Numbered from the stretch's first letter, positions 9,030-17,537 are shown. The stretch is DNA of 64,000 nucleotides from Micrococcales bacterium (GCA_017306245.1 JAFKIY010000002.1:333412-397411); one strand, 5' to 3'. Notes: a model not told the origin generated them from the letters alone. Program-made: numbers and translations.

Positions 9030-9662
9030 ATGAGCCAGGCGATACTGCACGACGACGGAGCAGAAGGCGCGCGGTCGGTTGCGGCGCTTCATGTCGTCGA
9101 CATCAACGATCAGCAGTCGCGGGCCGAAAACGCCGTCGCCGAACTCCTCACCGCCCTCGGACGGGATGTGACCAGCGAACATCTGGCCGACACCCCGCGA
9201 CGCGTGGCCGCGAGCCTCCTCGAAATGCTGACCCCTCGCGACTTCGCGATGACGACCTTCCCCAACGACGAAAACTACCGGGAGCTCGTGCTCGTTCGGG
9301 ACATCCCCTTCCACTCGCTCTGCGAGCATCACCTGCTCCCCTTCCGCGGAGTGGCCCACGTCGGATACGTGCCGGGGGACCGGCTCGTCGGGCTCTCCAA
9401 ACTCGCCAGGGTCGTCGAGCTGTTCTCGCGCGACCTGCAGGTGCAGGAGCGACTTACCCAGCAGATTTCGGCATACCTGACCGAGCAGCTCGCGCCCCGC
9501 GGCGTCGGAGTAGTGCTCGAGGCCGAACATTTGTGCATGACAATGCGCGGCGCTCAATCAGCGGGCGCAACCACCACGACGACGGCATTCACCGGAGTGC
9601 TGGCGAAAGACAACGCAATGCGACGCCAATTCAGGCTCGCGGGAGCGGACCTGCCCGCGTAA
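9030..9662 (+). CDS. folE: GTP cyclohydrolase I (FolE)
   Basis: A 210-residue type I enzyme converting GTP to 7,8-dihydroneopterin triphosphate, the first step of folate/pterin synthesis, in the cytoplasm. Visible motifs are the zinc ligands in HSLCEHHLLPF (about 92-102) and HLCMTMRG (about 170-177), and the GLSKLARVVELFSR segment. ATG at 9030 is preferred over an in-frame GTG at 9024 because GGGAG lies 5 bases before it. It heads a run of four same-strand pteridine-like genes. It lies away from the usual folate operon genes (ftsH, folB, folK), so it may be a second, conditionally expressed copy. Confidence 0.92.
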   Translation: MSQAILHDDGAEGARSVAALHVVDINDQQSRAENAVAELLTALGRDVTSEHLADTPRRVAASLLEMLTPRDFAMTTFPNDENYRELVLVRDIPFHSLCEHHLLPFRGVAHVGYVPGDRLVGLSKLARVVELFSRDLQVQERLTQQISAYLTEQLAPRGVGVVLEAEHLCMTMRGAQSAGATTTTTAFTGVLAKDNAMRRQFRLAGADLPA

Positions 9663-9690
9663 GCGCGGCATCCGCACGAAGGAGAACATC

Positions 9691-10920
9691 ATGGCCACCA
9701 GGAAGAGCTTCATCATCGTCGGCGGGGGACTCGCCGGGGTGTCGGCAGCGGAAGAACTGCGTAAGCAGGGCTTCGACGGCACCATCCAGATCATCGGCAA
9801 GGAACCGCACGCCCCGTACATCCGGCCGCCACTGTCGAAGGGCTACCTCAACGGTTCCGACGGGCTCGATGCCGTGTTCGTGCACCCGGAATCCTGGTAC
9901 GCGGAAAACAACATCGAGCTCCTCACGAACACCACGGTGTACGGCGTGAACGCCCGCGACCACGAAGTGACCCTCGACGGCGGCAAGCCGATCCACTACG
10001 ACAAGCTGCTGCTCGCGACCGGATCGTCGCCGCGGCTGCTCACCATCGACGGGGCGGAGCTCGGCGGCGTGCACTACCTTCGCACGCTCGACGACTCGAA
10101 GGAACTGCACAAGGAATTGGCCGGCGGCGGGCGCAAGCTCGTGCTCATCGGATCGGGCTGGATCGGCATGGAGGTCGGCGCGACCGCGCGCACCCTGGGC
10201 AACGACGTGACCATTCTCGAGCAGGTTCCCGTCCCGCTCGCCAATGCGATCGGCGACGAGCTCGGCATGATGTTCCACGACCTGCACAAGGAGCACGGCG
10301 TCGACATGCGGATGTCCGTGGTCGTCGACAAGATCGTCGGCAGCCACGGCAAGGTTGCCGGCGTGCAATTGAAGGACGGCGAACTGATCCCGGCAGATCT
10401 CGTGCTCATCGGCGTCGGCGCGGTGCCGAATGTCGCACTCGCGGATGACGCGGGTCTGGTCACGGAGAACGGGATCGTCGTCGACCAGGCGATGCAGTCG
10501 AGCGATCCGGACATTTTCGCGGCAGGCGACGTGGCGAACGCATTCCACCCGCTGGCCAACATGCGTCTGCGCAGCGAGCACTGGGCGAACGCTCTGAACG
10601 AGGGGCCGGCGGCGGCGCGCGGAATGCTCGGGCAGAACGAGAGCTTCGAGGACATCCCGTACTTCTACACCGACCAGTACGACGTCGGGATGGAGTACTC
10701 GGGATACGGCCCCATGACCCGGGGCGCGAAGATCGTGTACCGCGGGGATCGCGACAAGCGCGAATTCATCGCGTTCTGGCTCAAGGATGGCCGGGTCGTC
10801 GCGGGCATGAACGTGAACGTGTGGGACGTGAACGATCAGGTGCAGCGGATCATCCGCGAAGGCAAGGAAATGGACGAGGCGCGCCTGACCGACGAGTCCG
10901 TGGACCTGAAGGACATCTAG
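9691..10920 (+). CDS. FAD-dependent ferredoxin-reductase-type oxidoreductase
   Basis: A 409-residue two-dinucleotide-binding flavoprotein. FAD site IIVGGGLAGVSAAEEL at about 6-21, YIRPPLSKGYL, the ATGSSPR loop, an NAD(P)H site LIGSGWIGMEVGATA at about 153-167, and the second FAD motif IFAAGDVANAF; a reductase C-terminal domain follows. The family comprises rhodocoxin, rubredoxin and ferredoxin reductases that pass NAD(P)H electrons to small Fe-S partners. It is 28 bp after folE and directly abuts the folP-like gene, so it probably supplies reducing power or redox chemistry to the pteridine cluster. Partner unknown. Confidence 0.88.
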   Translation: MATRKSFIIVGGGLAGVSAAEELRKQGFDGTIQIIGKEPHAPYIRPPLSKGYLNGSDGLDAVFVHPESWYAENNIELLTNTTVYGVNARDHEVTLDGGKPIHYDKLLLATGSSPRLLTIDGAELGGVHYLRTLDDSKELHKELAGGGRKLVLIGSGWIGMEVGATARTLGNDVTILEQVPVPLANAIGDELGMMFHDLHKEHGVDMRMSVVVDKIVGSHGKVAGVQLKDGELIPADLVLIGVGAVPNVALADDAGLVTENGIVVDQAMQSSDPDIFAAGDVANAFHPLANMRLRSEHWANALNEGPAAARGMLGQNESFEDIPYFYTDQYDVGMEYSGYGPMTRGAKIVYRGDRDKREFIAFWLKDGRVVAGMNVNVWDVNDQVQRIIREGKEMDEARLTDESVDLKDI

Positions 10921-11781
10921 TTGCAGAGGACGATCGGCGGCCGCACCTTCGACTTCGACCGTGAGGTCGCCGTCATGGCGGTGATCAACCGAACCCCCGA
11001 TTCCTTTTTCGACAAGGGCGCGACGTTCGCGCTCGACCGGGCGGTAGAAGCATCCCTTCAGGCGGTGAAGGATGGCGCCGACTGGGTCGACATCGGCGGC
11101 GTGCCGTTCGGCCGAGGGCCGGTCGTCACGCTCGAGGAGGAACTCGAACGCGTCGTGCCCGTCGTTTCCGCAATCGCGGGAATGTCGGATGTCGTGATCT
11201 CGGTGGACACGTTCAGCGCGGCCGTCGCGGCGGCAGTGATTGAGGCTGGCGCATCCGTCATCAACGACACGAGCGGGCTGTACGACCCGAACATGGCCGC
11301 GACCATTGCGGCCACGGATGCGACCCTCGTGCTCACGCACAGCATGTCGCCGCCGCGCGCCGAACCGCCGCGGCCCGAATACGTGGACGTTGTGGACGAC
11401 GTGATCGACTTCCTGCGTGCGCGCATCCAGTGGGCGAAGGAGGCCGGCATCCCGGACGAACGCATCATCGTCGACCCTGGCCACGACCTCAACAAGAACA
11501 CGTTCCACTCGCTCGAACTCACCCGCCGGCTGCACGAGGTCGTCGCTCTCGGGTACCCGACGCTCGCCGCCGTCTCCAACAAAGACTTCGTCGGGGAGAT
11601 GACGGACCGACGCCAGGGGGAGCGCCTGGAGGGTTCGCTCGCGGCGGCCGTGTTCTGCATTCTGGAGGGCGCGCGCATCCTGCGGATGCATGACGTTCCG
11701 GCGACGGTCGCCGCCGTGCGGATGGTCGAGGGGATCCTCGGTTGGCGCGAACCGCCGTGGACGCTGCACAATATGGGATGA
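10921..11781 (+). CDS. Dihydropteroate synthase-like protein (FolP2 type)
   Basis: A 286-residue TIM-barrel protein starting with TTG directly after the preceding TAG. It aligns with dihydropteroate synthase: MAVINRTPDSFFDKG for the usual NVTPDSFSDGG, SVDTF, VINDTSGL, DPGHDLNKN and ILRMHDV. Two catalytic loops differ: the DxGGESTRPG loop reads DIGGVPFGRG and the later SRKxF region reads SNKDF. In true DHPS the STRP loop helps bind p-aminobenzoate, so classical activity is doubtful; the changes resemble mycobacterial FolP2-type paralogues. It overlaps the next gene by 4 bp. It may act on a related pterin. Confidence 0.82.
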   Translation: MQRTIGGRTFDFDREVAVMAVINRTPDSFFDKGATFALDRAVEASLQAVKDGADWVDIGGVPFGRGPVVTLEEELERVVPVVSAIAGMSDVVISVDTFSAAVAAAVIEAGASVINDTSGLYDPNMAATIAATDATLVLTHSMSPPRAEPPRPEYVDVVDDVIDFLRARIQWAKEAGIPDERIIVDPGHDLNKNTFHSLELTRRLHEVVALGYPTLAAVSNKDFVGEMTDRRQGERLEGSLAAAVFCILEGARILRMHDVPATVAAVRMVEGILGWREPPWTLHNMG

Positions 11782-12524
11782 GCACTTCGCCGTCGGGAGC
11801 GATTCGCAGGCTGTGGCCGGATGCGTCGGGGGAGTTGACCGACGACGAGATCGTCGCCTCGCTCAAGTCGGCCGATCCGGTGCTGCGCGTCAATTTTGTG
11901 GCGAGCGTGGACGGTGCTGTGACGCACAACGGTCGCTCGGGCGGCCTCTCGGATGAGGCGGACAAACGCCACTTCGAACTGTTGCGCCGCGTGTGCGATG
12001 TCGTGCTGGTGGGTGCCGGGACGGTGCGCGATGAGGGCTACGGCGCGATGCGCGTGAGCGAGGAGTCGGCGCGCTGGCGGGCGGCGAATGGACTTCCGGA
12101 GCATCCGGTGTTCGCGATCGTGACCGCCTCCCTCAACCTTGACCCGGAGTCGGAGATCTTCACCGAGGCGCCGGTGCGCCCGATCGTGTTCACGACCTTG
12201 AGGGGTGTGGCGCGTGCGGCGGCGTTCGAGGCGAACGCGGATGTTGTGGCCGCCGGGGCGGAGCTGGTGCACGGACCGACGATCGTGGCTGCGCTCCGGG
12301 AGCGCGGGCTTGGCAGCATCCTGTGCGAGGGCGGCCCGCACCTGTTCGGTTCGCTGCTCGGCGACGGAGCGGTGGATGAGTTGTTCCTCACGGTGAGCCC
12401 GACCCTGGAGGTCGGGGATGCGGCGCGGATCACGGCCGGCGTGCTGCCGGCATCCGTCCCTCTCACGCTCGCGAGCATCCTCGCCTCGGGCAGCACCCTC
12501 CTGCTGCGGTACCGCCACCCCTGA
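11778..12524 (+). CDS. RibD C-terminal (pyrimidine/dihydrofolate reductase-like) family protein
   Basis: A 248-residue protein from ATG at 11778, overlapping the folP-like stop as ATGA. The RibD_C/DHFR-like fold is marked by VNFVASVDGAVT (about 35-46), CDVVLVGAGTVRDEGYG (NADPH-site region) and LCEGGPHLFGSLL (about 179-191). Such proteins reduce 5-amino-6-ribosylamino-uracil or can substitute for dihydrofolate reductase. Being last in the folE-reductase-folP-like run, it may complete a pterin-reducing pathway. The substrate is inferred from context only. Confidence 0.85.
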   Translation: MSTSPSGAIRRLWPDASGELTDDEIVASLKSADPVLRVNFVASVDGAVTHNGRSGGLSDEADKRHFELLRRVCDVVLVGAGTVRDEGYGAMRVSEESARWRAANGLPEHPVFAIVTASLNLDPESEIFTEAPVRPIVFTTLRGVARAAAFEANADVVAAGAELVHGPTIVAALRERGLGSILCEGGPHLFGSLLGDGAVDELFLTVSPTLEVGDAARITAGVLPASVPLTLASILASGSTLLLRYRHP

Positions 12525-12538
12525 CCCCCCACCCCATT

Positions 12539-12603
12539 CCCGCGAGTGTGCACTTGTGGTCGTTCTAACTCGCTCATTCCCGCCACAAGTGCACACTCGC
12601 GGG
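12539..12603. repeat. Palindromic element A1, left of a DUF559 gene
   Basis: The 21-bp arms at 12539-12559 and 12583-12603 are perfectly complementary (core CGCGAGTGTGCACTTGTGG) around a 23-base loop. An inverted copy, A2, lies on the other side of the DUF559 gene at 13587-13654. The RibD_C gene upstream ends 14 bp before, so it could also terminate that transcript. Confidence 0.88.
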
Positions 12604-12667
12604 GATAGATGGGTGGGTGTGTGGACAGTATTGGGGGGAGGCGGTCGCAGGCTGGCACAATGTCCGC

Positions 12668-13573
12668 GTGCGACATCCGAAACCGCTGGCAACCACGTTG
12701 GTCGGGCGGGCATTCTCGACGGCGCAAGCATCCGAGGCCGGTACAACGCGCAGTAGAACCCGTTCGAAGGACCTCATCTCGCCGTACCGTGGTGTGCGGA
12801 TGCCCGCCAACGACGACCCGAGTATTCCGCAACTGTGTGGCGCGTATGCCACCCAGATGCAGCCTGAACAGTTTTTCAGCCATGTCACCGCGGCGATGAT
12901 TCACGGGCTCCCTCTTCCGTGGCAGCTTCAGAACGACAAGCGAATCCATGTTGGCGTTGTCGGCGACATCGGCCCAATCAGGATGCGTGGCGTGATCGCG
13001 CATCGGCTGGAGAAGGCAACTGTCGAGTCCGTTGACGGGCTTCGCGTCCTTTCGCCGACCGAGACTTGGCGATACCTTTCGACCGCAGTCGGTTTCACAA
13101 ACCTGGTTTCGATTGGTGACGCCCTTGTGCGCAGGATGCAACCGCTTGCGACGATGCGCGAACTTGGCGACGCGGTGCGGGCTCACCGTGGACATCGAGG
13201 GGCACGATTGCTTCGCCAGGCGTTCGCATCCGTTCGGCCGGGCGTGGACTCGCCAATGGAGACGCGCATCCGGCTCATCATTCTCGAGGCTGGGCTGCCC
13301 GAACCTGTTGTGAATGCGAGGATTCTCAATCGGTACGGTGCATTTATTGCGCTCGGCGACATGGTCTATCCCGACTATCGCGTGCTCGTCGAGTATGACG
13401 GCGAGCACCATTTCGGCAGTGTGGAGCAGTCACACCACGATATTGACCGCCTCGATGAGGTCATGGAAGAAAAGTGGCGAGTCATCCGCCTCAACAGCTC
13501 TCACCTGCGCCGAAAGGCGACGGTCATTCACAAGGTACGAACCGCGCTCGAGCAGGCGGGCTGGCGTCACTAA
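12668..13573 (+). CDS. AbiEi-like / DUF559 (VSR-fold) protein bracketed by palindromes
   Basis: A 301-residue protein taken from GTG at 12668; a longer frame from GTG at 12617 is possible but its first 17 residues look non-conserved. The N-terminal half resembles the winged-helix region of AbiEi-type proteins (SPYRGVRMP, FFSHVTAAMIHGLPLP, RGVIAHRL, VLSPTETWRYL). The C-terminal 90 residues resemble DUF559/VSR endonuclease folds, with MVYPDYRVLVEYDGEHHF followed by DIDRLDEVMEEKWRVIRL, where E and D of VEYDG are candidate catalytic residues. Family proteins are often annotated as type IV antitoxin-like, but no toxin partner is present. Palindromes A1 and A2 flank it in opposite orientation. Confidence 0.75.
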   Translation: MRHPKPLATTLVGRAFSTAQASEAGTTRSRTRSKDLISPYRGVRMPANDDPSIPQLCGAYATQMQPEQFFSHVTAAMIHGLPLPWQLQNDKRIHVGVVGDIGPIRMRGVIAHRLEKATVESVDGLRVLSPTETWRYLSTAVGFTNLVSIGDALVRRMQPLATMRELGDAVRAHRGHRGARLLRQAFASVRPGVDSPMETRIRLIILEAGLPEPVVNARILNRYGAFIALGDMVYPDYRVLVEYDGEHHFGSVEQSHHDIDRLDEVMEEKWRVIRLNSSHLRRKATVIHKVRTALEQAGWRH

Positions 13574-13586
13574 ACCCCAACCCAAT

Positions 13587-13654
13587 CCCCGCGAGTGTGC
13601 ACTTGTGGCGGTTTTGAGCGAGTGAGAACGACCACAAGTGCACAATCGCGGGGG
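13587..13654. repeat. Palindromic element A2, right of a DUF559 gene
   Basis: Arms 13587-13608 and 13632-13654 pair with one mismatch and one bulge. The loop (13609-13631) matches the reverse complement of the A1 loop at 19 of 23 positions, so A2 is an inverted copy of A1 rather than an unrelated hairpin. It abuts the stop codon of the convergent XPB helicase gene at 13656. Confidence 0.88.
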
Positions 13655-13655
13655 A

Positions 13656-15296
13656 TTAGGGGAGGAGCGCGGAGGCGTCGAGGATCGTGTAGGCGTAGCC
13701 CTGCTCGGCGAGGAACCGCTGCCGGTTCTGGGCAAAATCCTGGTCGACCGTGTCGCGCGCGACGAGCGTGTAGAAGTTCGCGGGCAGGCCGGATTCCTTC
13801 GGCCGCAGCAACCGACCCAGGCGCTGCGCCTCTTCCTGGCGAGACCCGAAGGATCCGGACACCTGGATGGCGACGGTCGCCTCGGGCAGGTCCACCGAGA
13901 AATTCGCGACCTTCGAGACGACGAGCACCTTCGTGGTGCCCTCCCGGAACTCCTGGTACAGCCGTTCGCGCTCGTCCACCGGGGTCGCGCCGGTGAGCTT
14001 CGGGGCGTTCAGGGCATCCGCGAGCACGTCGATCTGGTCGAGGTACTGCCCGATCACGAGGATCCGCTCCCCGGCGTGCTGCTCGACGAGGCGCCGCACC
14101 ACCCGCAACTTGGCGGGGGCGGTCGCCGCGAGCCGGTACCGTTCGTCGTCCGCGCTCGCGGCATACTCAAGCCGCTCCTGCTGCGGCAGGTCGATGCGCA
14201 CCTCGAAACAGGATGCCGGCGAAATGAATCCCTGCGCCTCGATTTCCTTCCACGGGGCGTCGAATCGTTTCGGCCCGATGAGGCTGAACACGTCGCCTTC
14301 GCGGCCATCCTCGCGCACGAGCGTCGCGGTGAGACCGAGCCGGCGGCGCGCCTGCAACTCGGCGGTGAGCTTGAACACGGGCGCCGGCAGCAGGTGCACT
14401 TCGTCGTAGATCACAAGGCCCCAATCCATCGCGTCGAGCAGTGACAGGTGCGCGAACTCGCCCTTTCGTTTGGCGGTGAGGATCTGGTACGTCGCGATCG
14501 TGACCGGCCGGATCTCCTTCACCTGCCCCGAGTACTCGCCGATCTCCTCCTCCGTGAGCGAGGTGCGGCGGAGAAGCTCGCTGCGCCACTGCCGCGCAGA
14601 CACCGTGTTCGTCACCAGCACGAGCGTCGTGGTCTTCGCCTCGGCCATCGCCCCGGCGCCGACGAGCGTCTTCCCTGCGCCGCACGGCAGCACGACGACG
14701 CCTGAGCCGCCGGCGAAGAAGTGGTCGATCGCGTCCTGCTGGTAGGGCCGCAAATGCCAGTCCGCGGTGTCCAGCGCGATCTCGTGCGGCGTGCCCGGCG
14801 TGTATCCGGCGAGGTCTTCGGCGGGCCATCCGAGTTTCACGAGCTCCTGCTTGAGCTGGCCGCGCGCCCACGCGAGCACGCCGAACCTATCGGGCGCGAG
14901 CTGTTCGGTGAGCAGCGGGACGACGCGTTTGGCACGGGCGATTTCGGCGAGCACCGCCGCATCCGTCGAGTGCAGTTCGAGCTCGCCCGGCCCCGTGCGT
15001 TCGATCACGAGCCGTCCGTACCGTCCCACGGTTTCGCGAATGTCGATGGCCACCGACTGCGGCACCGGAAACTTGGAGAACTTCTCGAGCGTCGCCAGCA
15101 TGTCGTCGGCCTCATGGCCTGCTGCGCGGGCGTTCCAGAGGCCGAGCCGCGTGATCCGGTACGTGTGGATGTGCTCCGGTGCGCGCTCCAGTTCGGCGAA
15201 GATGGCGAGTTCGTGGCGGGCGTCGTCGGCGTACGGGTGCGCGACTTCGAGCAACACGGTGCGGTCGCTTTGCACGATGAGGGGGCCGTCAGACAT
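13656..15296 (-). CDS. DNA repair helicase XPB-like (SF2)
   Basis: A 546-residue bacterial XPB homologue, a 3'-5' DNA helicase. After an N-terminal regulatory region (about 1-165) come LRPYQQDAIDHF, Walker A PCGAGKT, the DEVH box (VIYDEVHLLPA), LGLTATLVREDG, and the C-terminal RecA domain with QVSGSFGSRQEEAQRLGRLL. The ATG at 15296 is used instead of an upstream TTG at 15305. It lies upstream of nothing on its own strand but downstream of the helicase-associated gene. Adjacent XPB and helicase-associated genes are also neighbours in mycobacteria (Rv0861c/Rv0862c, recalled). Confidence 0.94.
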   Translation of the reverse strand: MSDGPLIVQSDRTVLLEVAHPYADDARHELAIFAELERAPEHIHTYRITRLGLWNARAAGHEADDMLATLEKFSKFPVPQSVAIDIRETVGRYGRLVIERTGPGELELHSTDAAVLAEIARAKRVVPLLTEQLAPDRFGVLAWARGQLKQELVKLGWPAEDLAGYTPGTPHEIALDTADWHLRPYQQDAIDHFFAGGSGVVVLPCGAGKTLVGAGAMAEAKTTTLVLVTNTVSARQWRSELLRRTSLTEEEIGEYSGQVKEIRPVTIATYQILTAKRKGEFAHLSLLDAMDWGLVIYDEVHLLPAPVFKLTAELQARRRLGLTATLVREDGREGDVFSLIGPKRFDAPWKEIEAQGFISPASCFEVRIDLPQQERLEYAASADDERYRLAATAPAKLRVVRRLVEQHAGERILVIGQYLDQIDVLADALNAPKLTGATPVDERERLYQEFREGTTKVLVVSKVANFSVDLPEATVAIQVSGSFGSRQEEAQRLGRLLRPKESGLPANFYTLVARDTVDQDFAQNRQRFLAEQGYAYTILDASALLP

Positions 15297-15331
15297 AACG
15301 TTCAAGTCTACGGTGCGCGCTGGAGCTATAA

Positions 15332-15355
15332 GCGAAGGCTATTTCTGGCCTTCGC
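15332..15355. repeat. Small hairpin repeat, copy 1
   Basis: GCGAAGGCTATTTCTGGCCTTCGC-type hairpin (arms 15332-15339 and 15347-15355) in the gap upstream of the XPB gene. A second copy at 21550-21573 matches 22 of 24 positions. No T run follows, so it is either a dispersed repeat or a U-less terminator of the helicase-associated gene. Confidence 0.6.
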
Positions 15356-15403
15356 CGCAGCGTAGCGTGCCACCGCTGGTGGCCGTCCCGGCCGCCGGAC
15401 CGG

Positions 15404-17230
15404 TCACTCCGTCGTCACGGCGGCAATGCTGGAGAGTGGCAACGTCCGCTCGATCTCCGACTGCGGGTCGCGTGCGCGTAGCCGCCCGCCGACCACGCTC
15501 GCCGGCTCCAGCCGGTAGTCGACGACCTGGCCGTTCGGCATCCGCACACTCACCGTCACGGTCGACTTGGAGCGGATGGCGGCATCCAGTTCGCGCGCGA
15601 ACCAGGCCTGCCCGGAATCGTTCGGGGTGGCGGCATCCGCGATGCGCAACTTCTCAAGGAGCGTGCGGTGCGGGTTGGCGGCCTTCGCGGGGGGCTCGCT
15701 CGCAGTCGATGCACGGGCGGTCGGGCGGCTGAGCTCGACGATTCGCCCGTGGGAGTCTTCTGCGGCAACCGGGTAGCGGGCGTCGTGGAGCATCCAGTAC
15801 ACCTGGCTGCGGTCGCGGCGACTCACTATGCGGTCGCTGTCGGCGGGGCGGAAGTCGAGCGCGGCGAGGGCGCGGTCGACGAGCACGGTGTCGAGAAGCG
15901 CCGCGTCGTCGGATCGCACATAGCTGACGGCATCCGGGTTGCCGGCGGGTGCCGGCCCGACTCGGAGCAGGCCGTGTCGCCCTGCCGTTTCCGTGACGAG
16001 GTAGTCGAGCGGCTGGGGCACGCCGCTCAGGGAAATGTCGCCGAGGAACGCCAGAATCGTCTCCGAGGTTTCACCGCCCGCGATTGCCCTGCCGATGCTC
16101 GCCTGCGTGAACCGGTACCGCGACGCGATGGCGCGACCGTCGGCGATCGCCATGGTGCGCAGGCGTGCGTCGATCGCAGCCTCGAGCGGCCCCGGCGCCA
16201 CCGCGGACAGATCGTGTTGCAGGTACAGCCGGTCGACCGCCGGGGGGAGCGCTCCGGCGAGCAGGGTGATCGCCTGGTCGCGGTTCCTGCCGAGCAACGC
16301 GGCACCGGGTGTGCTCACGATGTCGCCGGCGATGATGCCGAGCCGCTCCGCCTCTGCAAGCCCCTCCGTGACGCGTTCGGTCAGCCAGGTGCGGCCGCCC
16401 GGATACTTCCACTGCAGCCACTCGCGCAGCCCGGGCCCCCACAGGGTTTCGGATCGCTCCGCGAGCACGGGGCGGATGCCTGCCGGCAGTCGCGAAGCCC
16501 ACGATTCGGCCAGAACCGCCCATCGCTCTGCCGCGCTGCAACCCAGCCATTCGCCGTGCCCGGCAGAGGCAACGAACCGGTGGCCTTCCCGCGTGACGAG
16601 CCCGGCGCGCTCCGCCGCGTCCACGAGCGTGTCGATGGCGGACTCTTCGACGCTCATCGCCGCGGCCAGCCTGGCTTTCTCCGGCGCGCCGATGGCGCCG
16701 CGGGAGAGCAGCCGGACGGGCTCCCGTTCAAGCTCGAACAGCAGTTCGGCGGTGGCGGTGGCGGCCGTGAAGGCGTGCTCGGCGGCGAGGCGGTCTGCGG
16801 AGTTCCGCTCCGATTCGCTCACCGGGCCGTTGCTCGGTTCCGGTTCGTCGGCGGTCGGGTCCGGCAGCCCGAGTTCCGGCCACCGCGCGAGCTGTTCGGC
16901 CACTTCCGGCCACGCCGAAACGCCCTCGGAGTCTTCGTGCACGAGCTGCAACTCGCGCAGCAGCGACACCTCGGAGTCGTCGAGGCCGAGCGTTTCGTTG
17001 ACGGTGCTGGCCGAGATCCGCTGTTCGCCGAGCAGGGCGAGCGCGGCGAGCGCGCGGCAGTCGAGCCGCTCGAGGCAGGACTGGAGCGAGTCGTCCCGCA
17101 ACAGCGTCTCGGCGAGGTCGAAGAAGTCGCGGATTCCGGCGGGCGCCACGCCGCGGCGCTCCAGGGTGACGAGCAGGTCGGTGTCCTCGCTGGCTCGAAG
17201 CAGCGAGGCGAGACGTGCGGTACTCGTCAT
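15404..17230 (-). CDS. Helicase-associated domain protein (XPB partner)
   Basis: A 608-residue protein from ATG at 17230 (MTSTARLASLLRASEDTD). It lacks Walker A and DEAD-box motifs. It carries repeated winged-helix-like segments and a C-terminal domain (RIVSRRDRSQVYWMLHDA onward) typical of the helicase C-terminal domain family pfam13625 found next to bacterial XPB. It probably regulates or docks the helicase in DNA repair. It sits just upstream of XPB on the same strand with a 107-bp gap holding a hairpin. A longer in-frame start was rejected because the extra residues are Ser/Arg-rich and unlike protein coding. Confidence 0.82.
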   Translation of the reverse strand: MTSTARLASLLRASEDTDLLVTLERRGVAPAGIRDFFDLAETLLRDDSLQSCLERLDCRALAALALLGEQRISASTVNETLGLDDSEVSLLRELQLVHEDSEGVSAWPEVAEQLARWPELGLPDPTADEPEPSNGPVSESERNSADRLAAEHAFTAATATAELLFELEREPVRLLSRGAIGAPEKARLAAAMSVEESAIDTLVDAAERAGLVTREGHRFVASAGHGEWLGCSAAERWAVLAESWASRLPAGIRPVLAERSETLWGPGLREWLQWKYPGGRTWLTERVTEGLAEAERLGIIAGDIVSTPGAALLGRNRDQAITLLAGALPPAVDRLYLQHDLSAVAPGPLEAAIDARLRTMAIADGRAIASRYRFTQASIGRAIAGGETSETILAFLGDISLSGVPQPLDYLVTETAGRHGLLRVGPAPAGNPDAVSYVRSDDAALLDTVLVDRALAALDFRPADSDRIVSRRDRSQVYWMLHDARYPVAAEDSHGRIVELSRPTARASTASEPPAKAANPHRTLLEKLRIADAATPNDSGQAWFARELDAAIRSKSTVTVSVRMPNGQVVDYRLEPASVVGGRLRARDPQSEIERTLPLSSIAAVTTE

Positions 17231-17246
17231 AGGCTCCGTCGGCGCC

Positions 17247-17537
17247 TCAGCGCGTCTCGCCTTTCGCGGCACGCGATCGGCGCACCGCGTTGGAGACGAG
17301 AAGCGCGATGATGAGGAGGAACGCGAGCGGCAGACCGTAGTACTGCACGAAGAACACGGCGGGCCAGATTCCGTGGCTGAAACCGTCATCCGCGCCAGCA
17401 CCGAGCGTGGTGCCGACGATGACGGCTATGAAACAGATCAGCGCAAGGCCGACCAGAACGAGCACGCCGTACGCGAGGATGCGCTCCGTTTGGTTGATGC
17501 GCACGGGCGGCGGGGTGTCTGGTGCTTTCTTGCTCAC
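17247..17537 (-). CDS. Small two-helix membrane protein
   Basis: A 96-residue protein from GTG at 17537 with GGGA just upstream. A charged head (SKKAPDTPPPVRINQTERI) is followed by helices at about 20-43 and 61-82 and a basic tail RRSRAAKGETR. A protein of similar size and position (Rv0870c-like) precedes the cold-shock gene in mycobacteria, but homology is not proven here. It ends 16 bp before the helicase-associated gene and so may be co-transcribed with it. Function unknown. Confidence 0.7.
   Translation of the reverse strand: MSKKAPDTPPPVRINQTERILAYGVLVLVGLALICFIAVIVGTTLGAGADDGFSHGIWPAVFFVQYYGLPLAFLLIIALLVSNAVRRSRAAKGETR

Noticed and set aside
9631..11769. A 712-codon minus-strand open frame opposite the FAD reductase and folP-like genes
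   Set aside because: His/Val/Asp-rich shadow; the plus-strand genes have intact catalytic motifs and couplings.
12539..12603. Palindrome A1 as a simple intrinsic terminator only
   Set aside because: The stem is far longer than needed, has no T run, and an inverted copy exists at 13587-13654; termination may be a side effect.
12617..12667. GTG at 12617 as the start of the first DUF559-type gene
   Set aside because: The extra 17 residues look unlike the family start; GTG at 12668 fits better, though this is not certain.
11058..13411. Long minus-strand frames over the RibD_C and DUF559 genes
   Set aside because: They run through both palindromes and lack any recognisable domain.
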